64,000 nucleotides of DNA from Lineus longissimus (GCF_910592395.1 NC_088317.1:16494001-16558000); one strand, 5' to 3'. Numbered from the stretch's first letter, positions 34,410 to 45,807 are shown. Notes: generated by a model not told the origin, from the sequence alone. Program-made: numbers and translations.

Positions 34410-35215
34410 TGACGCCTCGCTCAAGAGCGCCCATCTATAATGACACAACCTATTACCCTGTCTCAAAATACGGCTAATAGCAATAACCTAGATATGCTGA
34501 CACTGTCTGGCGCATCCTCGCTAATATCTCGATGATTATATCAAGAGTTTGAATAGATCACAGCTGCCATCGGCAGTGGATGATTCAAAGAAATCGTATT
34601 TTTCTTTATAAGACCGACACCGAAGTGAAAAAGGATTTTTAACGGTCTTGACACTTCCCTTGTGATGGTCGTCCAAAACGTCACAACCGGTTAGGTTAGT
34701 ATCCTGTTTCTCGACATGGATACAAACGTTATCTTTTTGCTGTCGGGCGAATCCACGGATCTACACATATCATTGCATCTATTGATGGCAGCATCTTTCA
34801 AGATTTCGTCGTAAGTTGGTGCTCTTCCCCTTCGGTAAAATCAACAATCGAAAAAAAAACACGACACCGACTTGATTGATTTTGTCACTTTCCTCATTAT
34901 GCCCATCCAAAACGTCACAGCCTATTACCATCACTCTCAATACGGTCAGTCATAAGATTAATCTATCTATTCCAAAAAGGTCTGGCGCACCATCTTAATC
35001 AATAGTGTACGTGTCCTCTTCTTCAAAACCCATAAATGATTTTTTTAAACACAAGTTGAATGCTTTTGACACCGGCTTCACTAAGTAAAGCACATCCAAA
35101 AGTCAAAACCTTTCGCCTAGTTTCTCAATAGCGGACGAAGTGTCGATCTCGTTATCTCGCCACATCCCGGGCGCATCCGTCGATGAAGCTATCATCCTCT
35201 GCTTCAATTTAGGTA
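34410..35215. repeat. Decayed tandem repeat, about four units of 200-240 bp
   Basis: Recurring boxes are GACACCG/GACTTG, CC-ATCCAAAACGTCACA, CCTATTACC, CTCTCAATACGG and TCTGGCGCA-C. They recur in order from about 34410, 34615, 34860 and 35065. Units are diverged and gapped, so boundaries are approximate. Confidence 0.5.
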
Positions 35216-35840
35216 AACTTTTCATACAATTTTCCCGGGGGCGAATCAACCATAGTTGCTTTTTTGCTTTCTTATTTGAGGGGGCATACTTCGTCTTGCT
35301 TCTCTCTCAATCCTACAACTATTTGTAAATCAACAACCTCCAGCAAAAAACTTGTTACAATTACAATAGACAGACTTGACTACGACCTTCTTCCCGATCA
35401 GAATGAACCTGTCAGAATACAGAAAGTCTTGCCTGACGTTAAGCCAACTTGCGGCCAATCAAATGTATTTTCCATGTAAAGACATTACACGGTGTAATCC
35501 ATTTAGAATACGATCACGAAGTTGACCTTTTCGTGAAATACGTTTCGTTTCCTGTTCTCATGAGATCACGTCTGAGGGAAGGAAGCACGAGAAATGGGAA
35601 TACAAGGTATGTGGAATAGTCTCGAGATGAGAGTTCAATCAGAGTCTTTCAAATAACAGACTCGGGTGGAATAGACTCGAGGTGAATGAGTCAAGCACGT
35701 GAGTTAAGTTGGAAGATCCGACCCAACGCAGGGCGTGAACGGAATTATTACAGGCAAAAGTGTTGTTTGGGGACTAGTCCGCCGATGCTGACGAAATGAG
35801 CTGACATCATAGAGGGCCAGTGTATTTGGGGTCATGGACA

Positions 35841-35925
35841 GACATTGCCACATGTTATTGTATAAGTGTACCGGGATTGACCGGGAATCGAACTAAGGAT
35901 CTCACAGGTGACAGGCATTCCTGCA
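35841..35925 (-). mobile_element. Possible antisense tRNA-derived SINE fragment
   Basis: The minus strand reads CCTTAGTTCGATTCCCGG, which matches a Pol III B box (GGTTCGANTCC), and ends TCAATCCCGG. The upstream minus-strand part lacks a clear A box. The 164-codon plus-strand frame at 35820-36314 starts inside this segment, which argues against it being a gene. Confidence 0.45.
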
Positions 35926-37969
35926 GCCGAAACAGGATGGTTCATCACGTTGCAAATTCCGTATATTCTTATGAGATAATGAAGGTCCGAGGATCCCGTG
36001 ACCAAAAAAAGCGTTTACCTATTCACCTAGATTTGCCTACGAACCCCATTTTGGTCATTGGGAACGCGATCATCAGTCAAATCGTTTTGTATGACTTTAT
36101 ATTTAAGGGCGTACTCTTAAAAACCTCATTCCTACATCACCAACAGCTAACTCAAGTGGCGAAGTCAAATGGTCGACAAGCCTTACCCCTTAACTCAATC
36201 TGTCTACATTCCATCTGGTTTAACTACCTCAAAACACATTCTAAATCTTATGTCGATAAACCAATTGAATTATCGAAAGGTCCCGGTTCGTTAGACCTAA
36301 TGCAATCTTCTTGACACAATTTCCCGTCCTCTAAATCAAACTGCAGGCGGACTTAAGTCGTTTTCCCTGAAAGCTATTTCAATACGACTAATTTGATGAT
36401 GGCAACTTGGTTCCCACCGTGCAGACATGATTTTTATCGTCTTTCGAAGCCTTTGTGCACTGCCTCGAACAATATAAATCCACGTTCAAAATTGCATCTG
36501 TACTAAGCTACACATATATCTGTTGAGGGCGGGGAGGGGCGAACTGGCCGAATAAAAGACTGATTTTCCAACTGGTCTGACCAAATGCCCTGTTCGGACG
36601 ATACTAAAGCCATGCGATACGCCAACCAACTATAAAATCTGGTGGTGAACCACCATCAGCAAGTAGCTAGAAGTAGCCTCCGGAGTTTCGCTGAAGCTCA
36701 AACCACCTCATGACCTTCTTCATAGACCAAATCTCACCAGTCGTCCTCGTTCCAGCCCAGGCGCTCACTTTCCTGAACCTATCATCAGTCAGGTTGGCTC
36801 ATGAAATGATTCGCCCGACTCACTTTTACTTTCTTAATTAACAACGCAACTAAACCAATCAAAAAGCTGATATATGTGGCAGCCGGATGTGCCCAGCCAA
36901 GCTTGAAACCGTCTCTACCTTGCTCCACCAGACCATAACATCTCATCAATCTTCTCAGCTCCTAGACACTAACTTCCCTGGATGTGTCAGGGACAAATCG
37001 ATCCGCACTGATGATAGGAGGGAGGCAAACTGGCGTGAAATTGCCAGGGCGACCGATCTTTGTGTCACCGGTGTCAGAACATGTCGTCCTGGGTCCAGAC
37101 TGAAGTATTTACGGCCCAAGTCTGACAGTGACACCTGTTCTGTTTGATGTCTAAATGTTGGTTGAAAATAGTAGAAGGCTAGCGTGGCGTATCTTCGACT
37201 CCGAGTAACCTTCTTCTCCGTGTATGTTTAGATTTAGTGATTCTATAGAGACCATGAACAAGCAATACCGCAGAGGTTAAAAGCACCTTGTGACTGCGAA
37301 GGACAATAGTCCCTTTGTTCTTTACACGCAGCCCAAGTGTATCTAAAGCCCTCCAACGAGTGATCATTTCTCATTCAATGTGTGTTCGCCGAGGTGTGCA
37401 GAGCTCCGCTGTGTTGGTAAGTATAGCTCTACTGTGCACTCCTGTACATTGTTCAGCCACTACACTGTGCCTTGACGAACGAGGGTCGTCATTCTGTTTC
37501 AGGTGAGGGCGGTTACAGTAGAAGGCTACCATCTGCAAAGGTGCACTGAGTCTCGCAGATCATGGAAGACAATATTATTGTGGTTGGTAATTTGGGGATG
37601 AAAATTCAGGACGACTGTCAAACATACAGGATAAGTGTGTCATACAGTTCTGCCCATGGATTATCGCCGGCAAAGATATCTCCAGTATGTATGACGGAGG
37701 TTAATTACCATGTCAACCATAAGATACTTGTCAATTAATCTTCTACGTCCTCGTCGCTCCGCCTGATTAGAAGTGGAGATGAACAGCGAGGATGGAATGG
37801 CAATGGGTTCGGGAGGCGGCAACGTGGGCCTGTCGCTTCGTCTGAACAGGTTAGGCATGTCAGCGTCATGGCCATGACCCACAGTTCGATGATGAACCAC
37901 CCTATTTTGTTCCCGGCGCTCCACACTGTTGGACATATCAAGTGTGCCACGGTGACAATGTACGATGAA
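35926..37969. other. No supported gene
   Basis: The rest of the 35820-36314 frame has no recognisable domain. Short frames at 36887-37147 and 37179-37506 likewise show nothing. Confidence 0.4.
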
Positions 37970-38300
37970 AGACGGGTGGTCCCATGGAAGTACGGTGGTC
38001 CCATAGACGGCCGGCGGTGGTGTGGAAAGACGGTGGTCCCATGGAAGGCCGGTGGTCCCATGGAAGGCCGGCGGTGGTGTGGAAAGACGGTGGTCCCATG
38101 GAATGACGGTGGTCCCAAGGAATGACGATGGTCCCATGGAAGAACGGTAGTCCCAAGGAAGGACGGCGGTCCCATGGAATGACGGTGGTCCCAAGGAATG
38201 ACGGTGGTCCCATGGAAGAACGGTAGTCCCAAGGAAGGACGGTGGTCCCATGGAATGACGGTGGTCCCATGGAAGAAAGATGGTACCAAGGAAGGACGGG
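37970..38300. repeat. 19-bp minisatellite (GGTGGTCCCATGGAA core)
   Basis: A unit of 19 bp built on CGGTGGTCCCATGGAATGA repeats with regular variants: CATGG or CAAGG, and endings ATGA, AGAA or AGGA. The left third (37970-38100) is a compound form with GGCCGGCGGTGGTGTGGAAAG inserts. Since 19 is not a multiple of 3, an open frame cycles through all three phases, giving a 57-bp protein-level period on the minus strand (216 codons, 37661-38311, and 207 codons, 37735-38358). I consider these frames by-products, though a translated proline/histidine-rich product cannot be ruled out. Confidence 0.9.
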
Positions 38301-39669
38301 GAACAGTACAAACGGGGGAGGGCATTGTGGAGGATGAATTTGGAACTGACTTATTCATCAGCTCTACTGGCGTTCTTCATCAACTCATATCTGCAACGCC
38401 TCCTTCAAACTCTGGCTCTTGTTCAAGGAAATCATTGTGCGTTGGCTGTAATTTTGAGAAAAAAAGTGAGGGCAGACAACCAAGATTTTTTTATACAAAA
38501 TCATAGCTTCCATTAACTCTGTTTCAGACGACACTCCCCCCTCCCACGCCTGTTATCGTATAGACGCGCTAAAAGCTTGCTCGTAAACATGGAAATTAAT
38601 ACTTCCTATGCAAAAGCTGTTTTTTAGACAGGGGCACAATGTAGTTACTATCTTGTTCTAAATGATGACAGAATAAAAGTGTAGACGTTCTTATAGAATT
38701 CACTATGTAAGATTGATGACATTGCTTTTAGCTGTTTAAAAATAAAGATAAAAATTCAACTCAATTTTCTTTATAATCAGAGGAGAGGGAAATTGCAGGT
38801 TTTCTTTGAATTTCCTTTGGCTGAAAAACCTCCACGGGTTTCTTTGTGTCCGCAAAATAACCTTCAAAGCTCTTTAAAAAGCTTAAAGACCTTTATTTCT
38901 AAGACATGACGCGAAATGTCAACCATCGCCTAAAAACGTGACTGTTTAAACCCGGAACTCATAAGAGCAAAACACAAGTGCCAATTTGAAGAGAAAAAAA
39001 ATCCATCATAAAAATAGCAATCTGCTCCATGAAAACTTCCATCTTTGCAATTTTAAGCTCACTAAGGCAAGACTCTATTAAAAGTCTCATCAAGAAGCAG
39101 AACAAATCTTCAACATTTTAATCAGAAGTGAATCGGCTTACCTTTAACACATCAGACGGATCAAAGGATGTCAAAATAGAACTTACCTGAAAAATTGAAT
39201 GTTAGATTTAATTAAAATGGTTTCAAAGTGCAAGATTTGAAGGATTAGGATTTTTAAAGTTTTTTTTGTAATCAAGCGCGCCGCTAGGTTAGAGGTGTCA
39301 CGAGGCAGAGGCAGGTCTGTGGAGATAAAAATATTTCATCATTATTTGATAAAAATAGACTGTTGACATTGGTGGCTGTTCGGAGAAAGTCCTTGAAGAC
39401 TTCGAAACAGCGCCACGAGTGGCAGGAGCTGGAATGAAATAATCAAATTATGCATCCGGTTTCGCATGCGCATCCCTGACTCGGTATTCCTGCGCACGCG
39501 ATGCTTCCGATTAATAGTTGTTGGAATTCTTGTCTCGTCCCGAATCAATGCGCCTCCGCAAATTCCTGACGCGGTAGCTACGTTTACACCTAGTCACACT
39601 GAGCAATTTCTCCTTCTTTCTGAACAATACTGAATGCCCACGAATCGAGAACAAAGGAGGTCAACTTTG
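38301..39669. other. No feature seen
   Basis: AT-rich DNA without recognised genes or repeats. Confidence 0.45.
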
Positions 39670-40030
39670 TGAAATCTGAATCGCTGTGTGAGAAGATCGA
39701 GTGCGTGAGACCGTAAAGGTCACCATGAGACCTCAATCAAATACAAATTATCTTCATAATCGAACCAATGAGATCAAGTGTCCTCTTCTATTTGACCGAC
39801 GCTGATGCAAAAAGGACGCATCACGCGAACATAAACTTCTGCAACTTCTGCTTAGAGGAGGGTCAAACATCATACCGAATACCGAGTCAAAAGCCGCTAT
39901 CCGAGAGCGAAACAGCTGTCAAAGATCTAGTGCGCGAGACCTCAATAGTCATCGAGAGCCCTTAAACAAATACCAATTATCTTAATAATAAGAAGCAATA
40001 AGATCCACTTTCTTCTCCTCTTTGCACGAC
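39670..40030. repeat. Decayed tandem duplication, offset about 235 bp
   Basis: 39670-39800 and 39905-40030 share AGATC-AGTGCG-GAGACC, GTCA-C, CAAATAC-AATTATCTT, AATAA/AATC, CAAT(A/G)AGATC and TCTTCT in order. Confidence 0.65.
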
Positions 40031-40361
40031 ACCGGTGAACAAAGTTCACCCGATCCCATCATAACGCTAAATTGGACGAAATTAATAAAACACCACCAGA
40101 ACGTAGGACTTAATCATATTTACTCAGCTGATAAGCCTGCATTGCCTTAGCCTTTTTCTGTCCATAATATTTGTACAAATGTCTCCGGTTCTGTTTAATT
40201 ATTACTGTAATTATGGTTCAAGAGCAGTGTAAACTGAAGGCGAGGAGGTGAGGAGGTGAACCGGGCAAGATTTCTCCCATTTAGCGTGTTTAATCAATTA
40301 TAAAAGCAGTAAAGGTGGTGAAATGACTAGCATTATTGTGTCTCATCAATACGATATATGG
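40031..40361. other. No feature seen
   Basis: No gene or repeat is recognised. A short GCGAGGAGGTGAGGAGGTGA stretch lies near 40240. Confidence 0.45.
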
Positions 40362-40702
40362 TGATGTGCGCTGCTGGACCAAGGCAACGCTTTACGGTAC
40401 CAGACAAGTCACATCACTAAACACCACTCATCTGGTATGTTCAGTGTGCGCTGCAGGAGCCATATTTACAAAGCCCTCGCAACTTTTCGACCACGCTAAT
40501 CTTTTGTCCGACAGTCAGTGAACAATAGGGTGTATGCAGGTGAACAATAGATTTGTGTGGTCGCAAAGATGCGAGGGCTTTGTAAATACGGCCCCAGGAT
40601 CGCACACTGACGACCCAGCAGTGATTTACTGTACCAGGCACGACATTATACACTGAAGACCATTCTTGTGGTATGATTAGTGCGTGCTGTTGAATCACAC
40701 AC
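40362..40702. repeat. Diverged edge monomers of the 97-bp satellite
   Basis: 40362-40453 and 40600-40702 align with the satellite consensus (GCTGCTG, CAACG-TTTAC-GTA, CACCACTCAT-TGGTATG, AGTGTGCGCTGC) but are clearly more diverged than the core array. The first of these monomers is interrupted by a 136-bp MITE at 40459-40594. Confidence 0.8.
40459..40594. mobile_element. 136-bp MITE inserted in a satellite monomer
   Basis: The left end GCCATATTTACAAAGCCCTC and the right end, the complement of GGGCCGTATTTACAAAGCCC, form inverted repeats of nearly 40 bp continuing through GCGACCAC-type sequence. The 5-mer CAGGA lies on both sides (40454-40458 and 40595-40599). Removing the element and one CAGGA restores GCTGCAGGATCGCACAC, which matches the satellite consensus GCTGCTGAATCACACAC. 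The empty site is therefore visible within the array. Confidence 0.85.
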
Positions 40703-43122
40703 TGTCAACCTCAGCTACGTTTCACAGTAACGGGCATAACGTAGATACACCTAACACCACTCATGTGGTATGATTAGTGTGTGCTGCTGAATCACACACT
40801 GTCAACCTCAGCAACGTCTTACAGTAACGGGCATAACGTAGATACACCTTACACCACTCATGTGGTATGATTAGTGAGTGCTGCTGAATCACACACTGTC
40901 AACCTCAGCAATGTTTTACAGTAACGGGCATAACGTAGATACACCTTACACCACTCATGTGGTATGATTAGTGTGAGCTGCTGAATCACACACACTCAAC
41001 CTCAGCAACGTTTTACAGTAACGGGCATAACGTAGATACACCTGACACCACTCATGTGGTATGATTAGTGTGAGCTGCTGAATCACACACTGTCAACCTC
41101 AGCAACGTTTTACAGTAACGGGCATAACGTAGGTACACCTAACACCACTCATGTGGTATGATTAGTGTGTGCTGCTGAATCACACACTGTCAACCTCAGC
41201 CGCAATGTTTTACAGTAACGGGCATAACGTAGATACACTTAACACCACTCATGTGGTATGATTAGTGCGTACTGCTGAATCACACACTGTCAACCTCAGC
41301 AACGTCTTACAGTAACGGGCATAACGTAGATACACCTGACACCACTCATGTGGTATGATTAGTGTGTGCTGCTGAATCACACACTCAACCTCAGCAACGT
41401 CTTACAGTAACGGGCATAACGTAGATACACCTGACACCACTCATGTGGTATGATTAGTGTGTGCTGCTGAATCACACACTGTCAACCTCAGCAACGTTTC
41501 ACAGTAACGGGCATAACGTAGATACACCTTACACCACTCATGCGGTATGATTAGTGTGTGCTGCTGAATCACACACTGTCAACCTCAGCAACGTTTCACA
41601 GTAACGGGCATAACGTAGATACACCTAACACCACTCATGTGGTATGATTAGTGTGTGCTGCTGTATCACACACTCAACCTCAGCAACGTCTTACAGTAAC
41701 GGGCATAACGTAGATACACCTGACTCCACTCATGTGGTATGATTAGTGTGTGCTGCTGAATCACACACTCAACCTCAGCAACGTCTTACAGTAACGGGCA
41801 TAACGTAGATACACCTGACACCACTCATGTGGTATGATTAGTGAGTGCTGCTGAACCGCACACTGTCAACCTCAGCAACGTTTTACAGTAACGGGCATAA
41901 CGTAGATACACCTGACACCACTCATGTGGTATGATTAGTATGTGCTGCTGAATCACACACTGTCAACCTCAGCAACGTTTCACAGTAACGGGCATAACGT
42001 AGATACACCTAACACAACTCATGTGGTATGATTAGTGTGTGCTGCTGAATCACACACTGTCAACCTCAGCAACGTCTTACAGTAACGGGCATAACGTAGA
42101 TACACCTAACACCACTCATGTGGTATGATTAGTGAGTGCTGCTGAATCACACACTGTCAACCTCAGCAACGTCTTACAGTAACGGGCATAACGTAGATAC
42201 ACCTAACACCACTCATGTGGTATGATTAGTGAGTGCTGCTGAATCACACACTCAACCTCAGCAACGTCTTACAGTAACGGGCATAACGTTGATACACCTG
42301 ACACCACTCATGTGGTATGATTAGTGTGTGCTGCTGAATCACACACTGTCAACCTCAGCAACGTTTTACAGTAACGGGCATAACGTAGATACACCTGACA
42401 CCACTCATGTGGTATGATTAGTGTGTGCTGCTGAATCACACACTGTCAACCTCAGCAACGTTTCACAGTAACGGGCATAACGTAGATACACCTAACACCA
42501 CTCATGTGGTATGATTAGTGTGTGCTGCTGAATCACACACTGTCAACCTCAGCAACGTCTTACAGTAACGGGCATAACGTAGATACACCTAACACCACTC
42601 ATGTGGTATGATTAGTGAGTGCTGCTGAATCACACACTGTCAACCTCAGCAACGTTTTACAGTAACGGGCATAACGTAGATACACCTGACACCACTCATG
42701 TGGTATGATTAGTGTGTGCTGCTGAATCACACACTGTCAACCTCAGCAACGTTTCACAGTAACGGGCATAACGTAGATACACCTAACACCACTCATGTGG
42801 TATGATTAGTGTGTGCTGCTGAATCACACACTGTCAACCTCAGCAACGTCTTACAGTAACGGGCATAACGTAGATACACCTAACACCACTCATGTGGTAT
42901 GATTAGTGTGTGCTGCTGAATCACACACTGTCAACCTCAGCAACGTTTTACAGTAACGGGCATAACGTAGATACACCTTACACCACTCATGTGGTATGAT
43001 TAGTGTGTGCTGCTGAATCACACACTGTCAACCTCAGCAACGTTTCACAGTAACGGGCATAACGTAGATACACTTAACACCACTCATGTGGTATGATTAG
43101 TGTGTGCTGCTGAACCACACAC
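40703..43122. repeat. Satellite array: 25 monomers of 97 bp
   Basis: The box CAGTAACGGGCATAACGTAG recurs every 97 bp from 40725 to 43048. Total length, 2420 bp, equals 25 units of 97 minus four 2-bp deletions (CACACTCAACC variants) plus one 3-bp insertion (near 41200). Each monomer holds two possible hairpins: ACCACTCATGTGGT, and AGTGTGTG paired with CACACACT across CTGCTGAAT. Three variants can be followed: TTTTAC with CTGACACC, TTTCAC with CTAACACC, and TCTTAC with CTAACACC and often GTGAGTG. From about 42.35 kb to the end they appear in fixed order, giving a three-monomer higher-order unit of about 291 bp. No long open frame exists. Confidence 0.97.
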
Positions 43123-43329
43123 TCTCAACATAGGCAATGCTTTATGAACGGTACCACTCATTTTCATAGGTTTAACACTGAAATGTTATACAGCACACGC
43201 AGTGTAAACAAACGAGAACGCGTATGCAGAAGGACGTAAAGTAAAAATAGGAGTTTTATAGAGGAGACATTTAAGATGTTTGAACAAAGGGGAACATGTT
43301 TGGAGAAGGAGTTTCATTTGTGATGTTCG
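43123..43329. repeat. Decayed right edge of the satellite
   Basis: TCTCAACATAGGCAATGCTT, GGTACCACTCAT and CAGCACACGCAGTG continue monomer-like order with strong divergence to about 43205. No feature is seen after that. Confidence 0.5.
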
Positions 43330-44350
43330 GCCAATGTAACATTATCCTTGTATAAGTCGAGCTTTAACTATCGAGCAACAGTTAGAGACGAGGATTCCAG
43401 TCAACGAAGGAATAGCATATTGTAGCATGTCTTGAGTTGTCACAGTGTCAGTATCTTTCATGAAAAATTCAAAAATCTATTGATTGAAATTACCTAGTAT
43501 CAAAATACTAGCCACAGTGAGTTGCTTTTTCATCAGTTGCTAAGGAACAAGGCAAAACTGATGTTGCCGGATAACCTTTACAATTCGAAATTATTTCTAG
43601 AATAAAGAATGCTTGGGTACTTTCTGAGGAAAGTACTAGTTACCAAGGAAGTCTTATTTTAGCTGAAACCTCCTTGTAGTAACCTAACCGATCTCACAGT
43701 CAACGTATATAAGCGCTCAGTCACAAGTCCTTACTTAACTGCGCGGCCTTCACCCAATCTTCAAATTCCACCCGAACTTACTACAATCAAAGACAAAGGT
43801 ATTAGAATCCGTGTAAGTCGACGTAAGCTTGCAACTTTAATTATCGAGCAAGAATTAGAGACGAGGGATCCAGTCAACAAATGAAGTTAGCACGAGTTGT
43901 CAGCATCATTCATGAAGAATTCAAGCATTAATTAAATAACACGCGAGGAACAAGGACTTGTTGGTTACAATTAGGATGCTAACGTGATTACATTGTACAT
44001 TGAAATCTGCTAACAATTCAAGAATCGGATTAATCGCCTACGGAGCCGATAACCTCCACACACACACACCGGCAAGGTCGAAAAAGATATAAATATCTGA
44101 ACAACTGTGATTTTAAAATTCCGTTTCCGCATCACTCACGAATTACAAAGACGACTGCATGTTATCTGTTCGATTAAAAAAGAATTCGTAATTCGTGAGC
44201 GAGGCGGACCCTTAATAATGTCAGTATCACGGATGAAGATTTCAATTATTAATTAAATTATACCCAGCCTGTTGCTTTTTCAACAGTTGCTAAGGAACAC
44301 GGCTTTGGTGCATTCAATTAGGATGCTTCCATGATGATTACCTTTGCAAA
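43330..44350. repeat. Three decayed copies of a local repeat
   Basis: 43355-43620 and 43815-44000 share AAGTCGA, CTTTAA-TATCGAGCAA, GTTAGAGACGAGG-TCCAGTCAAC, GAGTTGTCA and TTCATGAA-AATTCAA. The 43490-43580 and 44260-44350 stretches share GTTGCTTTTTCA-CAGTTGCTAAGGAACA. ATTAGGATGCT is shared by the second and third copies. This is an old tandem duplication with internal losses. Confidence 0.7.
44127..44207. repeat. Inverted repeat with TCACGAATTAC arms
   Basis: CCGC-TCACTCACGAATTAC at the left pairs with GTAATTCGTGAGCGAGGCGG at the right, with two mismatches in about 20 bp and a 40-bp loop. It lies between copies 2 and 3 of the local repeat. Confidence 0.65.
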
Positions 44351-44628
44351 ATGCAAGCACAATTCTACAATCCTGACTGATACGTGACTGAGATCTTTAG
44401 CCCGCCATTCGAATATTCTTTAAAGTTATGTGCATTTTCGGGGGCTGTGAAAATGTACCCGACTGCTTCCTTTTCCTTCAACAATGGCATAGGAAAGGAA
44501 TGACCATTGTTGTAATGGAAATACATAAAAAATCATCTTCATCATATCTGTGTAGCACGGGAATAAAGTCCACGGTGTTTCCAATTTGAGAAGGCATCAT
44601 AATACGACAGTGTTGTAATTGCGGCTGA

Positions 44629-44752
44629 GGGAGTTTTCGCAGAGCCACCGAAACGCCAACCGAATGCCTATCTCATTGTTTGACCTCCTGATCATGATGC
44701 CGAACAACTAGATAGGTACTCGCGTTGACGATTCGGGAATTGGCGAAAACTC
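44629..44752. mobile_element. 124-bp MITE, second copy of the GGGAGTTTTCGC family
   Basis: The left end GGGAGTTTTCGCAGAG and inner CGAAACGCCAAC and TATCTCAT match 22493-22621. The right end TTGGCGAAAACTCA is the inverse. The centre differs (TCATGATGCCGAAC). The element is diverged but colinear. Confidence 0.7.
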
Positions 44753-45153
44753 ACTTCATATATTCGCAGATCAATCCTCCATAACAAAACATATCTGACT
44801 CTGTCTTCCAAACTGACAATCCTATGGCTTTCCTACATCAGTATGCCTGACATCATCTGATCATAATGACCCACAGACAACAACCGGGGTGGCTTCTGTT
44901 AGTTCGAGGACTCATTTGATTACGAATCCTTTGTTTACCCAAGGAATGTATTCGCAGATACCAACCACGTCAAGCCACCGGATCAGAGGTTGAGGCAACG
45001 TTATTACGAATGTCTATATCGGGTGACTGGGCGGGTGGTCTTTTATCAGACTACTTTATAGTTCTTCTGCACTCTATGGCGTTAAAAGGTTATGAAACTT
45101 TCTTGCCATCAATATATAAACCCACGTTCTATTTAACTGCGCTAGATGGAGAA
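44753..45153. other. No feature seen
   Basis: An 85-codon frame at 45010-45267 runs through the first copy of the exon-like motif described next. No domain is recognised. Confidence 0.35.
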
Positions 45154-45760
45154 CAAGCCACGTGTCGTCAGGCAGCTTTCATTACAGATAAATTCATAAG
45201 GCTGATCCTACTTAATACGCCATCCCCACAGCCCGCAAGTGCTATTAGACAATACCTACGAAAATAGTACCATGTACCACTGGCGAAGCATCCGTTTGCG
45301 AGAGAATTCAGAGGAAACTACACATTTTAGCAATGTTCGGCTATCGAATGATCACATCCGTTTCAGAGGGAATCATGTGTTTGAGCATTGTACTGCTATC
45401 AAGTGCTGATAATTTTATAGTACTTTTGTTGTTAACTAACTATTCTTTCTTTCTTTGTTAAAACTGGAAGCAGACGACAAAGCCACAATTACCAGAGCCG
45501 CTTTCTTTGCAGACGAGTCCGTAAAGGTTATCTCAGTTGTACCCATTCATAGCCTTCTATTGTCAGACAAGCCCGCCGGGAAAACCTGCTGTAATGGTGT
45601 GATATAGCGGTAAAGCACTAATCTAGGAGTAATTTCTTCATGCCTTGATCTTCAAACCTGCCTTTCCTTTCCTTGCAAGCCACAAGACGCTTTCCTCACA
45701 GACATGACCGCCGAGTACATAAGGGTAATCTTACTTATACCTCGTCGAAGATCATCAGAA
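45154..45760 (+). repeat. Exon-like motif in three diverged copies
   Basis: Copies lie at about 45154-45232, 45476-45555 and 45676-45760. In one frame per copy the translations resemble each other: AAFITDKFIRLILL, AAFFADESVKVISV and AFLTDMTAEYIRVILLIP. Copies 2 and 3 follow pyrimidine-rich tracts ending in AG, and copies 2 and 3 are followed by GTTATC and GTAATC, so they could be read as short exons. However, copy 1 lacks these signals and DNA similarity continues beyond the possible donor of copy 3. A decayed non-coding duplication is at least as likely. No known family is recognised. Confidence 0.35.
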
Positions 45761-45807
45761 TCGTATGTCTGTCATCGTGATCGTGGCTGTCATTGATTGA
45801 TAAGTAT

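Noticed and set aside
35820-36314. 164-codon plus-strand frame, the longest outside tandem repeats
   Set aside because: It starts within an antisense tRNA-like SINE fragment, and the translation shows no recognisable domain or composition typical of a protein.
37661-38311. 216-codon minus-strand open frame, the longest in the window
   Set aside because: More than half is the 19-bp minisatellite read through, and the remainder has no recognisable domain. The overlapping 207- and 110-codon frames in other phases are equally open.
40703-43122. CRISPR-like regular repeat array
   Set aside because: The 97-bp units are contiguous with no unique spacers, and the context is eukaryotic. It is a satellite.
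45597-45660. tRNA-like segment (TATAGCGGTAAAGCACT, later TTCAAACCTG)
   Set aside because: It cannot form acceptor or anticodon stems, and the boxes are too weak to separate from chance.
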